From PoT sp049331405 (GTDB taxonomy: Bacteria; Planctomycetota; Planctomycetia; Isosphaerales; Isosphaeraceae), in assembly GCF_049331405.1 (NCBI RefSeq), contig NZ_CP186274.1:8432001-8496000 (forward strand): a DNA stretch of 64,000 nt, written 5' to 3'. The notes under the pieces were generated by a model. It did no database searches. It worked only from the letters and a program-made list of their open reading frames with translations, and was not told where the DNA came from. The position numbers and the translations under genes were made by a program. Shown here one piece after another: positions 25,588 to 34,318 of this stretch (position 1 is the first letter of the stretch; each line of letters begins with the position of its first letter).

Positions 25588-26871
25588 GTGGCATCCGGTT
25601 CCCAATCGGGCGGGATGGCGTCCCTGTACGCTGAGTCGTACGATACGACTCAGAATGGCGACGCAACTCAGTTTGATCGCGTCGCGCACACGGCCGACGA
25701 CCGCCCCAACACGGACACACTCCCGGCGCTGGCCGACCCCACGGCCGATCACGCCGACGAGGAACTCGCACGTCGACGGGAAGACATCGAGGAGAAGCAC
25801 CGCAGGATCTGCGGCTTCCTCGACACCACGGGCAATGACGCGATCGTCCTCGGCCGGGCCGACTCGATCGCTTGGTTCACCTCGGGCGGCGACCTGGGGC
25901 AGGACCTCGGTTTCGAGCTCGGGTCGATCCTGCTCTATGTCAACCGCGGCAGCCGCGCGGTCATCACGGATAACGTCCAGAGCGCCCGCGTCTTCGAGGA
26001 AGAGCTCGCCGGGCTGGGCTTCCAGCTCAAGGAACGCCCCTGGTTCGACGACCCCGACCGAATCATCGCCGAGTTGAGCCACAACAAGCGAGTCGTGACC
26101 GACCTGGCGGGGGGAGCCTCGCCCTGGCCCAAGGCTGGCGACATGCTCAAAGCCCTTCGCCTTCCCCTGACCAGGCTGGAACGGCAGCGATATCGGGAGC
26201 TCGGTCGGACCCTGGCCCTCGCGGTCGAGGCGACCTGCCGCAACTTCCACCAGGGGGAGAAGGAAGCGGACCTGGCAGGGCACCTCGCACATCGCTTGCT
26301 TCGCGAAGGGGTCGTGCCCGTCGACCTGCGGGTCGCCTGCGACGACCGCCTGGCACGTTACCGCCAGCCGACCTTCAAGGCCGCGGCCATCGAACGACAG
26401 GTGACGATCACCGCCACGGGTCGACGCCATGGCCTCTGCGCCTCGCTCTCCAGGACGGTATCGTTCGGGCCTGCCGATGAGGAGCTGAAGAAGTGCCACG
26501 GCCTCGCGGCCATGGTGGATGCGACCTGCATCTACTTCTCCAGGCCCCAGGAGACCGTTTCAGAGGTGATCCGCAAGGCGCGCCGGATCTACGAGAAGTT
26601 CGATCGGCCTCACGAATGGACGCTCGACTACCTCGGTTTCCTGACCGGCTACGCCCCCCGAGAGGCCCTGCTGCTGCCCGATAGCTCACTGGCCTTGAAT
26701 CACGGGACCCCGCTCTGCTGGAGCCCGAGCGTCGGTGCCGCGCGGTCGTGCGACACGGTCGTGGTCGACTCGCGAGGTTACGAGAATGTCACGGCGGCCC
26801 AGCAATGGCCGCAGATCGACGTCGCGGTGAAAGGATTCGTCATCCCGCGCCCGGGTATCCTGGAACGCTGA
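25588..26871 (+). CDS. M24 (Xaa-Pro peptidase/creatinase) family-like protein, active site degenerate
   Basis: A ~427-residue protein with the two-part layout of Xaa-Pro peptidases: a creatinase-like N-domain (GNDAIVLGRADSIAWFTSGG) and a pita-bread M24-like C-domain (DLAGHLAHRLL ... RTVSFGPADEELKK ... HEWTLDYLGFLTGY). Where active enzymes have two metal-binding aspartates before the RT motif, this protein reads VTITATGRRHGLCASLSRT, with no aspartate. It is therefore probably not a metallopeptidase and may bind substrate or act in regulation. A GTG at 25588 has a good GGGAGG site; an ATG at 25573 is the alternative start. Confidence 0.75.
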   Translation: MASGSQSGGMASLYAESYDTTQNGDATQFDRVAHTADDRPNTDTLPALADPTADHADEELARRREDIEEKHRRICGFLDTTGNDAIVLGRADSIAWFTSGGDLGQDLGFELGSILLYVNRGSRAVITDNVQSARVFEEELAGLGFQLKERPWFDDPDRIIAELSHNKRVVTDLAGGASPWPKAGDMLKALRLPLTRLERQRYRELGRTLALAVEATCRNFHQGEKEADLAGHLAHRLLREGVVPVDLRVACDDRLARYRQPTFKAAAIERQVTITATGRRHGLCASLSRTVSFGPADEELKKCHGLAAMVDATCIYFSRPQETVSEVIRKARRIYEKFDRPHEWTLDYLGFLTGYAPREALLLPDSSLALNHGTPLCWSPSVGAARSCDTVVVDSRGYENVTAAQQWPQIDVAVKGFVIPRPGILER

Positions 26872-27058
26872 AGTCTGAAGCCGACTCCGCCCCCATCAAC
26901 TGAAACGCAAACGATTTCCAAGCTCGAATCTCTCGCGAAACCGCCCGATCCCTCCGGGCAGAATGAGTTGCGCGCCGAGTTCCGAACTTTCCTGGGCGAA
27001 AGTGCGAACTACAATAGGATCGAGGGGCCCTGCCCTTTGAGAAAGGATCATCTCCCCT

Positions 27059-27877
27059 ATGCGCACCTCCTGGAAGTTGGGACAGTTCGCGGGTATTGAC
27101 TGTTACGTGCACCCGACGCTGTTCCTGGTCCTCGCTTATGTTCTCGCGTTTAATGGCGGCATCCTGAGCATGGCGCTCGTCGGTGCCGCCTTCGGTTGCG
27201 TGCTCCTCCACGAGCTCGGCCACTCGTTGATGGCGAGGCGTTTCGGGATCGAGACGGAGGACATCACGCTCTATCCAATCGGCGGCATCGCCCGACTTCG
27301 TCGGTTGCCGAAAGCTCCCGGCGTGGAACTGGCCATCGCGGTGGCTGGGCCGGCCGTGAACGTGGCGATCGCCGTCGTCCTGGGCCTGTTCCTCTTCGCG
27401 ACGCCGCTCCTCGACGGCTCGGAATTGCTGCGAGTCTTCGCGCTCAACCTGATGGTGGTGAACGGCTTGCTCGCCGCCTTCAACATGATTCCTGCGTTCC
27501 CGATGGACGGCGGCCGCGTGTTGCGTGCGGTCCTGAGCGGCTGGTTCGGCCGGCAACGGGCGACCTCCATCGCAGCGAATCTCGGCCGGCTCCTGGCGGT
27601 TCTGTATGGAACCTACAACCTCGTCCTCTTCCTGACGGGCTCCAGCGACAGCAGCTTGATGCAAATCCTCCTCGCGACGTTCATCTACTTCGCGGCGGGG
27701 AATGAGCTGCGCAGCGTCGAGGCCGAGGAGCGAGGCGGTCGCGGGCAAGGAGGCGGTGGCGAGTTGAACACCCCTCCGGGTTTCCGCTGGGTCAGCCGAG
27801 GCAATGGCCTCTGGCAACTTGCCCCAATCATCGTCGAGTCGGGGCCGGGACGTCGTCCCTCGTCGCCATGGCGCTAA
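27059..27877 (+). CDS. Site-2 protease family (M50) membrane metalloprotease
   Basis: A 272-residue polytopic protein. The zinc motif HELGH (H51-E52-x2-H55) lies in a membrane helix, and the third ligand is in NMIPAFPMDGGR (D150). Family members cut membrane-embedded substrates such as anti-sigma factors. Unlike many bacterial relatives there is no PDZ domain and no C-terminal CBS pair. The cytosolic tail (~220-272) is Arg/Gly-rich. Start ATG preceded by GAAAGGA. No anti-sigma gene is adjacent; the window's sigma factors lie several kb away. Confidence 0.9.
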   Translation: MRTSWKLGQFAGIDCYVHPTLFLVLAYVLAFNGGILSMALVGAAFGCVLLHELGHSLMARRFGIETEDITLYPIGGIARLRRLPKAPGVELAIAVAGPAVNVAIAVVLGLFLFATPLLDGSELLRVFALNLMVVNGLLAAFNMIPAFPMDGGRVLRAVLSGWFGRQRATSIAANLGRLLAVLYGTYNLVLFLTGSSDSSLMQILLATFIYFAAGNELRSVEAEERGGRGQGGGGELNTPPGFRWVSRGNGLWQLAPIIVESGPGRRPSSPWR

Positions 27878-28083
27878 TACCGATCGTGGAGTTGGGGGTC
27901 TCTGAGGCCTACCAACTCCTTGTACAACGTTTCGGGATTCTCGACCTCCCTCCTCTCGACGCGATCGAGAATGAGGATTGGGGTCGAGATTTCCTTTTGA
28001 GTCACTTCCAGGCAATCCCGGCCGAGGAACTCGCCGAGGTCGGGCTCTGCTGGGATGAAGGTGCCGACGCTCCGGAACGCTGA
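27868..28083 (+). CDS. Small acidic hypothetical protein
   Basis: A 71-residue open frame starting in the last codons of the M50 gene (10-base overlap) and ending 11 bases from the convergent DUF1080 gene. Composition is acidic and amphipathic (SEAYQLLVQRF, AIPAEELAEVGL). No clear ribosome-binding site and no recognised family. The overlap suggests possible coupling, but it may be chance. Confidence 0.4.
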   Translation: MALIPIVELGVSEAYQLLVQRFGILDLPPLDAIENEDWGRDFLLSHFQAIPAEELAEVGLCWDEGADAPER

Positions 28084-28093
28084 GAGCCGATGC

Positions 28094-28714
28094 TCACTGG
28101 GTCGCGGGCAGTTCCTTGAGCTTGAGGTTCCGCCACTCAAATTGCCCGTTCTCCCCCTGGAGGCCAAGGAATCCATCCTTGAGCGTGATGGCTTCCGTCA
28201 CGGTGATGAGTTTCCCATTCAGCACCACCTCGGCCCGCTTGCCGACAACCTTCAGGACAATTGTCTGCCACTCTCCGACGCCCTTCATCGAGCCTTTCAG
28301 CACGTCGGCCTTGCGGTCGAAAGTCGGTGGCGGTGTTCCGTGGCCGAGGATCATGAGGTTGTTGTCGCCGTCCGCGACTTGAAGCTGATAGCCGCGAGCC
28401 GGCCAGAAGGTATCCTGCGTCCCGCTTTCCTGGCTCGCACGGAAGAAGATCCCGCTGTCGGAACCCTTCTGAATGGCGCGATATTCCGCCTCGAATTCGA
28501 AATCGGCGTAGGGCTTGCCCCATCGTAGCCAGCCGACGCCGCCGTCGCCGAAGATGGCGCCGTCGCGCACCGAGAAGCGGTCGGTATGCTCGGCCGACCA
28601 GCCGTTCAGGGTCTTTCCATCGAAGAGACTCGTGAACATGGCGTCCCTGCCCACATCCGCTCCCATGATGATGAGAGCTGCGACGGCAGCGAGTCCCCCG
28701 ATCCGACGTGTCAT
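28094..28714 (-). CDS. Secreted DUF1080 (3-keto-disaccharide hydrolase-type) protein
   Basis: A 206-residue exported protein consisting of a hydrophobic N-terminus (IGGLAAVAALIIMGADVG) and one DUF1080 domain: SLFDGKTLNGWS, SVRDGAIFGDGGVGWLRW, FEFEAEYRAIQKGSDSGIFFR and the closing GFLGLQGENGQFEWRNLKLKEL. This is the classic compact form of the family; the second copy in the window is at 14961-15701. Likely substrate class is plant- or bacterial-derived glycosides; not predicted in detail. Confidence 0.9.
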   Translation of the reverse strand: MTRRIGGLAAVAALIIMGADVGRDAMFTSLFDGKTLNGWSAEHTDRFSVRDGAIFGDGGVGWLRWGKPYADFEFEAEYRAIQKGSDSGIFFRASQESGTQDTFWPARGYQLQVADGDNNLMILGHGTPPPTFDRKADVLKGSMKGVGEWQTIVLKVVGKRAEVVLNGKLITVTEAITLKDGFLGLQGENGQFEWRNLKLKELPATQ

Positions 28715-28902
28715 CGATCGATCCTCTCAGCATTTGGTCGAGCGGCAGAGATCTTGATCTGAGGCGTGAGGTTGTCCGGGGGCGAGGTCCGGCACATAGA
28801 GCTTAGCGATCATCCTTGCGCCCCGCCACCGCCTTTTTCCGGGGATGTCGGCGCGCACGAAGGATGTCGGTCAGGACGAGGCGGGGCGAGTTGAAAACGC
28901 GA

Positions 28903-30102
28903 TCATCCCTGGCCGTTATTCGGCCCGGATTGGAGCTGCGAGGCGAGATACTGGACGAGGTTCCCGTGCTCCTGCGCGATCTTGGCGAGCTTGCCCGGCT
29001 GGCCGGCCCGCTGGCAGAGCGCGGCGAGCCCCGGGCAGATGAGCGCCGATTCGGGCAGGTCGGCGAGGTAGGTCGAGGCGACCTCGATGGCCTCATCCAG
29101 TCGATTCATTCGGGCGAGCAATCCTACGAGGACCTGGGCCGGGAGGATGGAATCACGATCCTCCTGATCGGGCGGAGCGAGCTTGGAACGGAAGTGGGCG
29201 ACTCCCTGCTCGACCTCCTGCCCCAGGAGGCAGCGCAGGTAGACGCCGTGATCCTCGTACGTGTCCTCGAACGGCGGCTCCCCTTCGTACTTGAACCGCT
29301 CGGAGAGCTGGCGGCCGTAGTCGGTCAGTTCGAGGGCCAGAGCGATCGTACTCAGATCCGTCAGCAAGGGGGATACTCGGACGGTCGCGGCCAGGTGTGA
29401 GACGTCAATGTGGTAAGCGTCTTCCTGGAAGAGCCAATCCCTCCCACGGATGAGCTCGGCGATCGGGACGGCGTGGGCAGACAGCGGCTGACCTCGCTGG
29501 GCAATCTCCGCCCGAAGGTTCGAGACGAGGTGCGTGTGCAGTTGCCGCACCAGGCGATCGGCGCAGGCGGTCCTGACGGCCTCGTCCTGCGGCAAGTGTT
29601 CGAATGCGGTGATCGCCGAGCAGGTGCCGTAGTGCTCGAGGATCAGCTCGAACCCCTTGCGCGGGTTCGCCCCCTGGTTGAAGGCGACTTCGACGAGGCC
29701 GTTGAGCCGCTCGTCCCCCTCTTCGGCCACATAGGCGTCGATGGCCTTGGCGATGAGTTCCGGCTCGCCGATGGCGCGAAGGTAAGGCCAGGCTCCGGCG
29801 ATGTCGCCATCGGCGAGGAGCCGACCGCCCACCGTCCGGATCGCGTCGACGTACTTCTCCTCGTACTTCGACCGCAGCGGCTCCGCGACGTCGTTGAGCG
29901 GCCCTGCATGGAGCAAGGGTAGCCCAAGCTCGTGCCTGGCCCTGAGCAGCAGGGCGTCGAGCAGGGCACGCGCGTCCCCCCGCTCCGTGAGGAGCGTGAT
30001 CAACTGGTTGAGCGCGAACGCGGCCCCCTCCTTGCGCATCGCCTGGTCGAGAGCGAGAAACGACTCGGCGTCCTTGGTGGTCTCGGCTGGGGCGTCGAGC
30101 AT
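28903..30102 (-). CDS. Uncharacterised alpha-helical protein
   Basis: A 399-residue soluble, mainly helical protein that I do not recognise. The start MLDAPAETTKDAESFLALD has CAGGAG eight bases upstream; the open frame extends further upstream but is Arg/Pro-rich and non-coding in style. Repeated helical pairs with a TPR/HEAT flavour occur near the end (NRLDEAIEVASTYLADLPES, CQRAGQPGKLAKIAQEHGN). No signal peptide, membrane segment or catalytic motif. It is transcribed 91 bases downstream of the LOG gene, perhaps together. Confidence 0.7.
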   Translation of the reverse strand: MLDAPAETTKDAESFLALDQAMRKEGAAFALNQLITLLTERGDARALLDALLLRARHELGLPLLHAGPLNDVAEPLRSKYEEKYVDAIRTVGGRLLADGDIAGAWPYLRAIGEPELIAKAIDAYVAEEGDERLNGLVEVAFNQGANPRKGFELILEHYGTCSAITAFEHLPQDEAVRTACADRLVRQLHTHLVSNLRAEIAQRGQPLSAHAVPIAELIRGRDWLFQEDAYHIDVSHLAATVRVSPLLTDLSTIALALELTDYGRQLSERFKYEGEPPFEDTYEDHGVYLRCLLGQEVEQGVAHFRSKLAPPDQEDRDSILPAQVLVGLLARMNRLDEAIEVASTYLADLPESALICPGLAALCQRAGQPGKLAKIAQEHGNLVQYLASQLQSGPNNGQG

Positions 30103-30193
30103 CTCTCGAACTCCTGAGCGGGGGGGTCGGCGGTGGGGCGAGGGTCGGGGCGACTCCGAGAGGCTCTCGCGTACGACCCGGGTCTCGGACGGC

Positions 30194-31120
30194 TTACTGG
30201 GCGTCCGCCTTGTCGGGGTCGAGGGCCGTCGCGGGTGCCCCCGGGGGGTCGGCGTCCACCTTGGCACCCTCGGACTTCTTCCAGGTGGTCCAGCACCGAG
30301 TATTGTAACAATCCACGATCACGTCGCGAGCCTCGTCGATCGAATCCGTGACGACCAGGAGGTTCAAATCCTCGGGGGAGATCACCTTCTCCTCGAGGAG
30401 CGTCTCCTTGATCCAGCCCAGCAGGCCTCCCCAGTATTTCGAGCCATAGAGCACGATCGGGAAGCGGTTGATCTTGCCGGTCTGGACCAGAGTCAGGGCT
30501 TCAAACAACTCATCCAGCGTACCGAACCCGCCCGGAAAGATCACGAAGCCGTTCGCATATTTCACGAACATCGTCTTCCGCACGAAGAAGTAGCGGAAGT
30601 TGATCGAGAGGTCGGCGTATGGGTTCGGAGCCTGCTCGAACGGGAGCTCGATGTTCAGCCCGATCGAGAGCCCTCCGGCCTCGCGTGCCCCGAGATTCGC
30701 GGCCTCCATCAAGCCGGGGCCGCCCCCCGTGATCACCGCGAAGCCCGCCTGGGCGAGTTTGCCGCCCAATTCACGGGCTTCCGCATAATACGGATGATCG
30801 GGCTTTATCCGCGCCGAGCCGAACACGGCGACCCCCGCGCCCACTTCCGCCAGGGCATTGATCCCGTGGACGAACTCCCCCTGGATGCGGAGGATTCGCC
30901 AGGCTTCAGTGTGGGTGAACGCCCCGAGCTCAGTATCCCTGGATTGTGGGAGGACCGGGAGTGGGCGATTCAGCAGCTCTTCATCTTCGGTCCGCCGATT
31001 CGGCAGTCGCGATCGCGACATCTTCGCGGCGAACGTGTTTCGACGCGGGGCGTCATTTCCCCCGTTGGGAATCCCCTTGTCGGAGGGCAGACGGCCCCCA
31101 TCCTCATCAAATCGATCCAT
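30194..31120 (-). CDS. LOG family (TIGR00730-type) nucleotide hydrolase
   Basis: A 308-residue Rossmann-fold protein with both family motifs: GGGPGLMEAANLGA and PGGFGTLDE. An invariant arginine and lysine precede the latter (YFFVRKTMFV). Proteins of this family, often mis-called lysine decarboxylases, hydrolyse nucleoside 5'-monophosphates to base and ribose 5-phosphate; plant LOG enzymes release active cytokinins. The length exceeds the short (~190) LOG form because of N-terminal (~60) and C-terminal (~45) extensions, closer to the larger bacterial type. Confidence 0.87.
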   Translation of the reverse strand: MDRFDEDGGRLPSDKGIPNGGNDAPRRNTFAAKMSRSRLPNRRTEDEELLNRPLPVLPQSRDTELGAFTHTEAWRILRIQGEFVHGINALAEVGAGVAVFGSARIKPDHPYYAEARELGGKLAQAGFAVITGGGPGLMEAANLGAREAGGLSIGLNIELPFEQAPNPYADLSINFRYFFVRKTMFVKYANGFVIFPGGFGTLDELFEALTLVQTGKINRFPIVLYGSKYWGGLLGWIKETLLEEKVISPEDLNLLVVTDSIDEARDVIVDCYNTRCWTTWKKSEGAKVDADPPGAPATALDPDKADAQ

Positions 31121-31470
31121 CGTTTTTCCTGATGTCTTGTGCCCAGCCAGGGGCCCGTCGAGTCGAAATGCCCCCGGCGCAATGGTCGGGCTATCAGCCT
31201 GTTAGATTCCGGATGACTCGCAGGCGTCGAGGGTTCGTCGGACCCGAAGGCAGAAGCGAATGGCGGGTCCGACGCAGGCTCCAGAAAATCGTACTCGACG
31301 TCATCCATTACTACGTACACTATTCATTGTACGCCCAGTGGTTGTCAGGGCTACCCGCACTCTGATACGAAGGAGTGGGTCATTTGTTCCCCGCCGCCCC
31401 GCGTCGGCTGTCGCGTCATGGCCGCCGCCCTGGGTTTGAACCGGCCGAGTTTTTCGAGATCGAATCCCTC
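31121..31470. other. Divergent intergenic region
   Basis: 350 bp between LOG and hemE on opposite strands. The segment ~31300-31340 (TACGTACACTATTCATTGTACG) is AT-rich with a loose inverted repeat around ATTCA and is the likeliest promoter area. Nothing else recognised. Confidence 0.4.
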
Positions 31471-32550
31471 ATGCCAAGCGTCCCGCCCCCAGCCTTGCCC
31501 GAATCCCTGCGAGAGTCGATCTTCCTCAAGGCATGCCGGGGCGAACCGACCCCCGTCACGCCCGTTTGGCTCATGAGGCAGGCAGGGCGGTACATGTCCG
31601 AATACCGCGACCTCCGCAGCAAGGTCTCATTCCTGCAACTTTGCAAGGACCCGGCTCTGGCCACGGAGGTCACGGTCCACGCCGCCGAGAAACTCGGCGT
31701 CGACGCGGCGATCCTCTTCGCCGACATCCTGCTCATCCTCGAGCCGATGGGGCTGCACCTCGAGTTTTCGAAGGGGGAAGGCCCCGTCATCCACAACCCC
31801 GTGCGTGAGACCAGCGACGTCGATCGCATCCAGCGGTTCGACGCGATGGATCCGCTCGACTACGTGGCGAAGGCCGTGAGCAGCATACGCGCGGCGCTTC
31901 GCCCCGACACCCCGCTGATCGGCTTCGCGGGTGCCCCATTCACGCTCGCCTGCTACGCGATCGAGGGGAGCGGATCGCGGCACTACGAGAAGGCCAAGTC
32001 GTTCATGTATCGGGATCCGGGGGCCTGGAACGCCCTGATGGAGAAGCTCGTCGACGGGACGGCCGTTTACCTGAATGCTCAGGCCGACGCGGGCGCCCAG
32101 GCGCTCCAGCTCTTCGATAGCTGGGTCGGCAACCTGAGCCCTCACGACTATAGCCGGTTCGTTCAGCCCCACATGCGGCGGCTCATCGGAAAGCTCGCAC
32201 CGGGCGTCCCCGTCATCCACTTCGGCACCGACACCGGCTCACTCCTCGAACTCCAGAGCGACGCCGGCGGCGACGTCATCGGCCTCGACTGGCGGGTCGA
32301 GCTCAATGCGGCCCGCGAGCGGCTGGGTCCCTCCGTGGCGGTGCAGGGGAACCTCGACCCCATCGTCCTCTTCGCCCCCCTGCCCGAGATCGAGCAGCAG
32401 ACGAAGCGGATCCTCGACCAGGCCGCGGGCCGACCGGGGCACATCTTCAACCTCGGGCACGGGATCCTGCCGAACACCCCCGTCGACCACGTGATTGCCC
32501 TGGTTGACATGGTCCACTCCTACAAGCCGTCGGATTCCGCCGGAGTCTGA
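31471..32550 (+). CDS. hemE: Uroporphyrinogen decarboxylase
   Basis: Removes four carboxyl groups from uroporphyrinogen III to give coproporphyrinogen III in haem synthesis; cytoplasmic. 359 residues, normal for the family. Signatures: PVWLMRQAGRYMSEYRDLR near the N-terminus (active-site arginines), the aspartate in AAILFADILLILEPMG, GFAGAPFTLACYAIEG and the C-terminal LGHGILPNTPVDHV. The ATG at 31471 is chosen because the homologous region starts just after it; the open frame upstream is unlike the family. Its last 31 bases overlap the convergent DCC gene. Confidence 0.96.
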   Translation: MPSVPPPALPESLRESIFLKACRGEPTPVTPVWLMRQAGRYMSEYRDLRSKVSFLQLCKDPALATEVTVHAAEKLGVDAAILFADILLILEPMGLHLEFSKGEGPVIHNPVRETSDVDRIQRFDAMDPLDYVAKAVSSIRAALRPDTPLIGFAGAPFTLACYAIEGSGSRHYEKAKSFMYRDPGAWNALMEKLVDGTAVYLNAQADAGAQALQLFDSWVGNLSPHDYSRFVQPHMRRLIGKLAPGVPVIHFGTDTGSLLELQSDAGGDVIGLDWRVELNAARERLGPSVAVQGNLDPIVLFAPLPEIEQQTKRILDQAAGRPGHIFNLGHGILPNTPVDHVIALVDMVHSYKPSDSAGV

Positions 32551-32990
32551 GGCGCTCTCGCCGAGAATTCGGTCCTGGAGCAGGTCGGGACGAAGACCTG
32601 TCGGAGACTCGCGACCAACTCCGCCTCACTCTCGAGGCGGAGCCAGCGCGACACCCTTCCCCGATTCCTCGATAAGAATGCGATCGCCTGTCGAGCGAAC
32701 GGAGCAAGGTGGGGCTGCGCCAACCGCATCCCCCACTCGCGATACTCCTGGAGCGCGAACAGGCACATGATCCAGGCGGCGTCCGACCGATAGACCCCTC
32801 CCTCGTCGCTGACGACGACCAGTTCGTCCACAGGCTCCTGCCGCGGTAGCTGCGGGAAGAGCCTGCCCGCCCACTCCGAACCCGCGGGGACAAAGACGAG
32901 TTCCAGGTAGGCCGGCTGCCGACTCAGCCAGTTCCTGGCCCAAGTGCAGAGGCCGCATTCCGAGTCGTAAAGGATGAAGAGTCGACGCAT
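32520..32990 (-). CDS. DCC family thiol-disulfide oxidoreductase (DUF393)
   Basis: A 156-residue protein with the family's opening motif LYDSECGLCTWARNWL (C12-x2-C15), a thioredoxin-like redox pair. Further typical strings are PQLPRQEPVDELVVV and YRSDAAWIMCLFAL. Function in bacteria is not well established; often close to membrane or respiratory genes. The 3' end overlaps hemE by 31 bases on the opposite strand. A gene for a small membrane protein lies 57 bases upstream on the same strand. Confidence 0.85.
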   Translation of the reverse strand: MRRLFILYDSECGLCTWARNWLSRQPAYLELVFVPAGSEWAGRLFPQLPRQEPVDELVVVSDEGGVYRSDAAWIMCLFALQEYREWGMRLAQPHLAPFARQAIAFLSRNRGRVSRWLRLESEAELVASLRQVFVPTCSRTEFSARAPQTPAESDGL

Positions 32991-33047
32991 CGCAAGCTCT
33001 CCTCGTCACATCTCGGGCAGGGTCGGTATTTTCAACTTCACAGCCCC

Positions 33048-33455
33048 TCAAACTCCGAAGTCACGCGCCGGCCCGATGAATTGCTGAGGGACGACGGGCG
33101 GCTTCGAATTTCGCAGGAGGGCCCGTCGCCGCATTTTCGTGAAGATATAGAGATTCACGAAATGCATGAGGCCGAGGACGAGCAACACGATTCCGATCTT
33201 CGTGCTGAGGACCTCGATCGCGCCCGGCAGGTCGACAGGCTTCTCGCCGTACCTGAGCGCCAGGGTGACGTATCCGAGGTTGATCAGATAGAAACCCACG
33301 ACCAGGAGCTGATTGACCGAATCGGCCAGGCGCTCGTTCTCCAGGAACGAGTCGATCAGGAAGACCCGGCCATTCGTCGACAGGACTTTCGCTACCCAGA
33401 CGGTGAGGGTGATGCTGATCACGAGATAGGCGACGTAAGAACCAACGATAAACAT
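33048..33455 (-). CDS. Small integral membrane protein, three helices
   Basis: A 135-residue protein, start MFIVGSYVAYLVISITLTVW with GAAGAGGGG upstream. An N-terminal anchor (~3-22), a segment around 55-75 (QLLVVGFYLINLGYVTLAL) and a third (~92-112, IGIVLLVLGLMHFVNLYIF) are hydrophobic; the C-terminus is basic then variable. No family assigned. Co-directional with the DCC gene and probably co-transcribed with it. Confidence 0.75.
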   Translation of the reverse strand: MFIVGSYVAYLVISITLTVWVAKVLSTNGRVFLIDSFLENERLADSVNQLLVVGFYLINLGYVTLALRYGEKPVDLPGAIEVLSTKIGIVLLVLGLMHFVNLYIFTKMRRRALLRNSKPPVVPQQFIGPARDFGV

Positions 33456-33679
33456 GGTCCACCCCTCTTCCTCTTTGAGTCGAATCCCTTGGCATAATGG
33501 GAGGATCGTGAGATCCCGCCAGCCCGCATCCGCCACCGACTCCACTAACCGTGCAGCCTCGCGAGCCTTAACCGACGCCTTGGAAAAATCGGGGATGGTC
33601 GCGAGATGGATCGGCCGCCGACTCACCAGGTATATTGGTCCTCAGTGGCCGACCCTCTCCCTGGCGAGACCCTGCCCCG

Positions 33680-34318
33680 ATGTGGCCGAACGCGGATGAG
33701 ACGCTCACGCTCCTGAAACACGTCGAGTCGGAGGGGGCCCCCGCGGCGGAACGTCTCTGGGAACGGCATCGGGAGCCCTTGCGTCGGCTCATCGGCGCAC
33801 GCCTCGACCCGATGCTGGCCCGCCGGCTCGACGCCAGTGACGTGGTGCAGGAGGTCTTGCTCAAGGCCAACCTACGACTCTCGGACTACCTCCGAAAGCC
33901 GGCCATGCCCTTCCAACTCTGGCTGCGTCAGATCGCTCACGACCACGTCATCGATGAGCACCGCCGACATCGCGTGGCGGCCCGGCGCAGCCTCGATCGC
34001 GAGCGGTCGCTCACGCTCGCCGCCTATGCCGATCGCTCCTCAATCGAGTTGGCCGCGCAACTGCACGACCCCAACCTGACCCCGGCCGCGACGGCTCTTC
34101 GCCACGAACTCGAGCGTCGCTTTCACGACGCCCTCGAACAGCTCGACGAGCCCGATCGCGAGGTCCTGCTCATGCGTCACTTCGAGCAAATCCCCAACGG
34201 CGAAGTCGCCCGGCTCCTGGGATTGAGCGAGGCCGCGGCGGGCATGCGGCACCTCCGAGCCCTGCGAAAGCTCCGTCAAATCCTGGGCGAGAACGCCTCC
34301 GGAGTCCTCAGGCCATGA
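33680..34318 (+). CDS. ECF-type RNA polymerase sigma factor
   Basis: A 212-residue sigma-70 family protein. Region 2 covers ~25-100 (DASDVVQEVLLKANLRL with the -10 contacting helix, then FQLWLRQIAHDHVIDEHRRH). Region 4 is at ~150-205 (LEQLDEPDREVLLMRHFEQ and a helix-turn-helix GEVARLLGLSEAAAGMRHLRAL). No anti-sigma gene is adjacent; instead the stop overlaps the ATG of a membrane Ser/Thr kinase gene (ATGA), as in planctomycete ECF groups paired with kinases. The kinase probably controls this sigma factor by phosphorylation. Confidence 0.9.
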   Translation: MWPNADETLTLLKHVESEGAPAAERLWERHREPLRRLIGARLDPMLARRLDASDVVQEVLLKANLRLSDYLRKPAMPFQLWLRQIAHDHVIDEHRRHRVAARRSLDRERSLTLAAYADRSSIELAAQLHDPNLTPAATALRHELERRFHDALEQLDEPDREVLLMRHFEQIPNGEVARLLGLSEAAAGMRHLRALRKLRQILGENASGVLRP

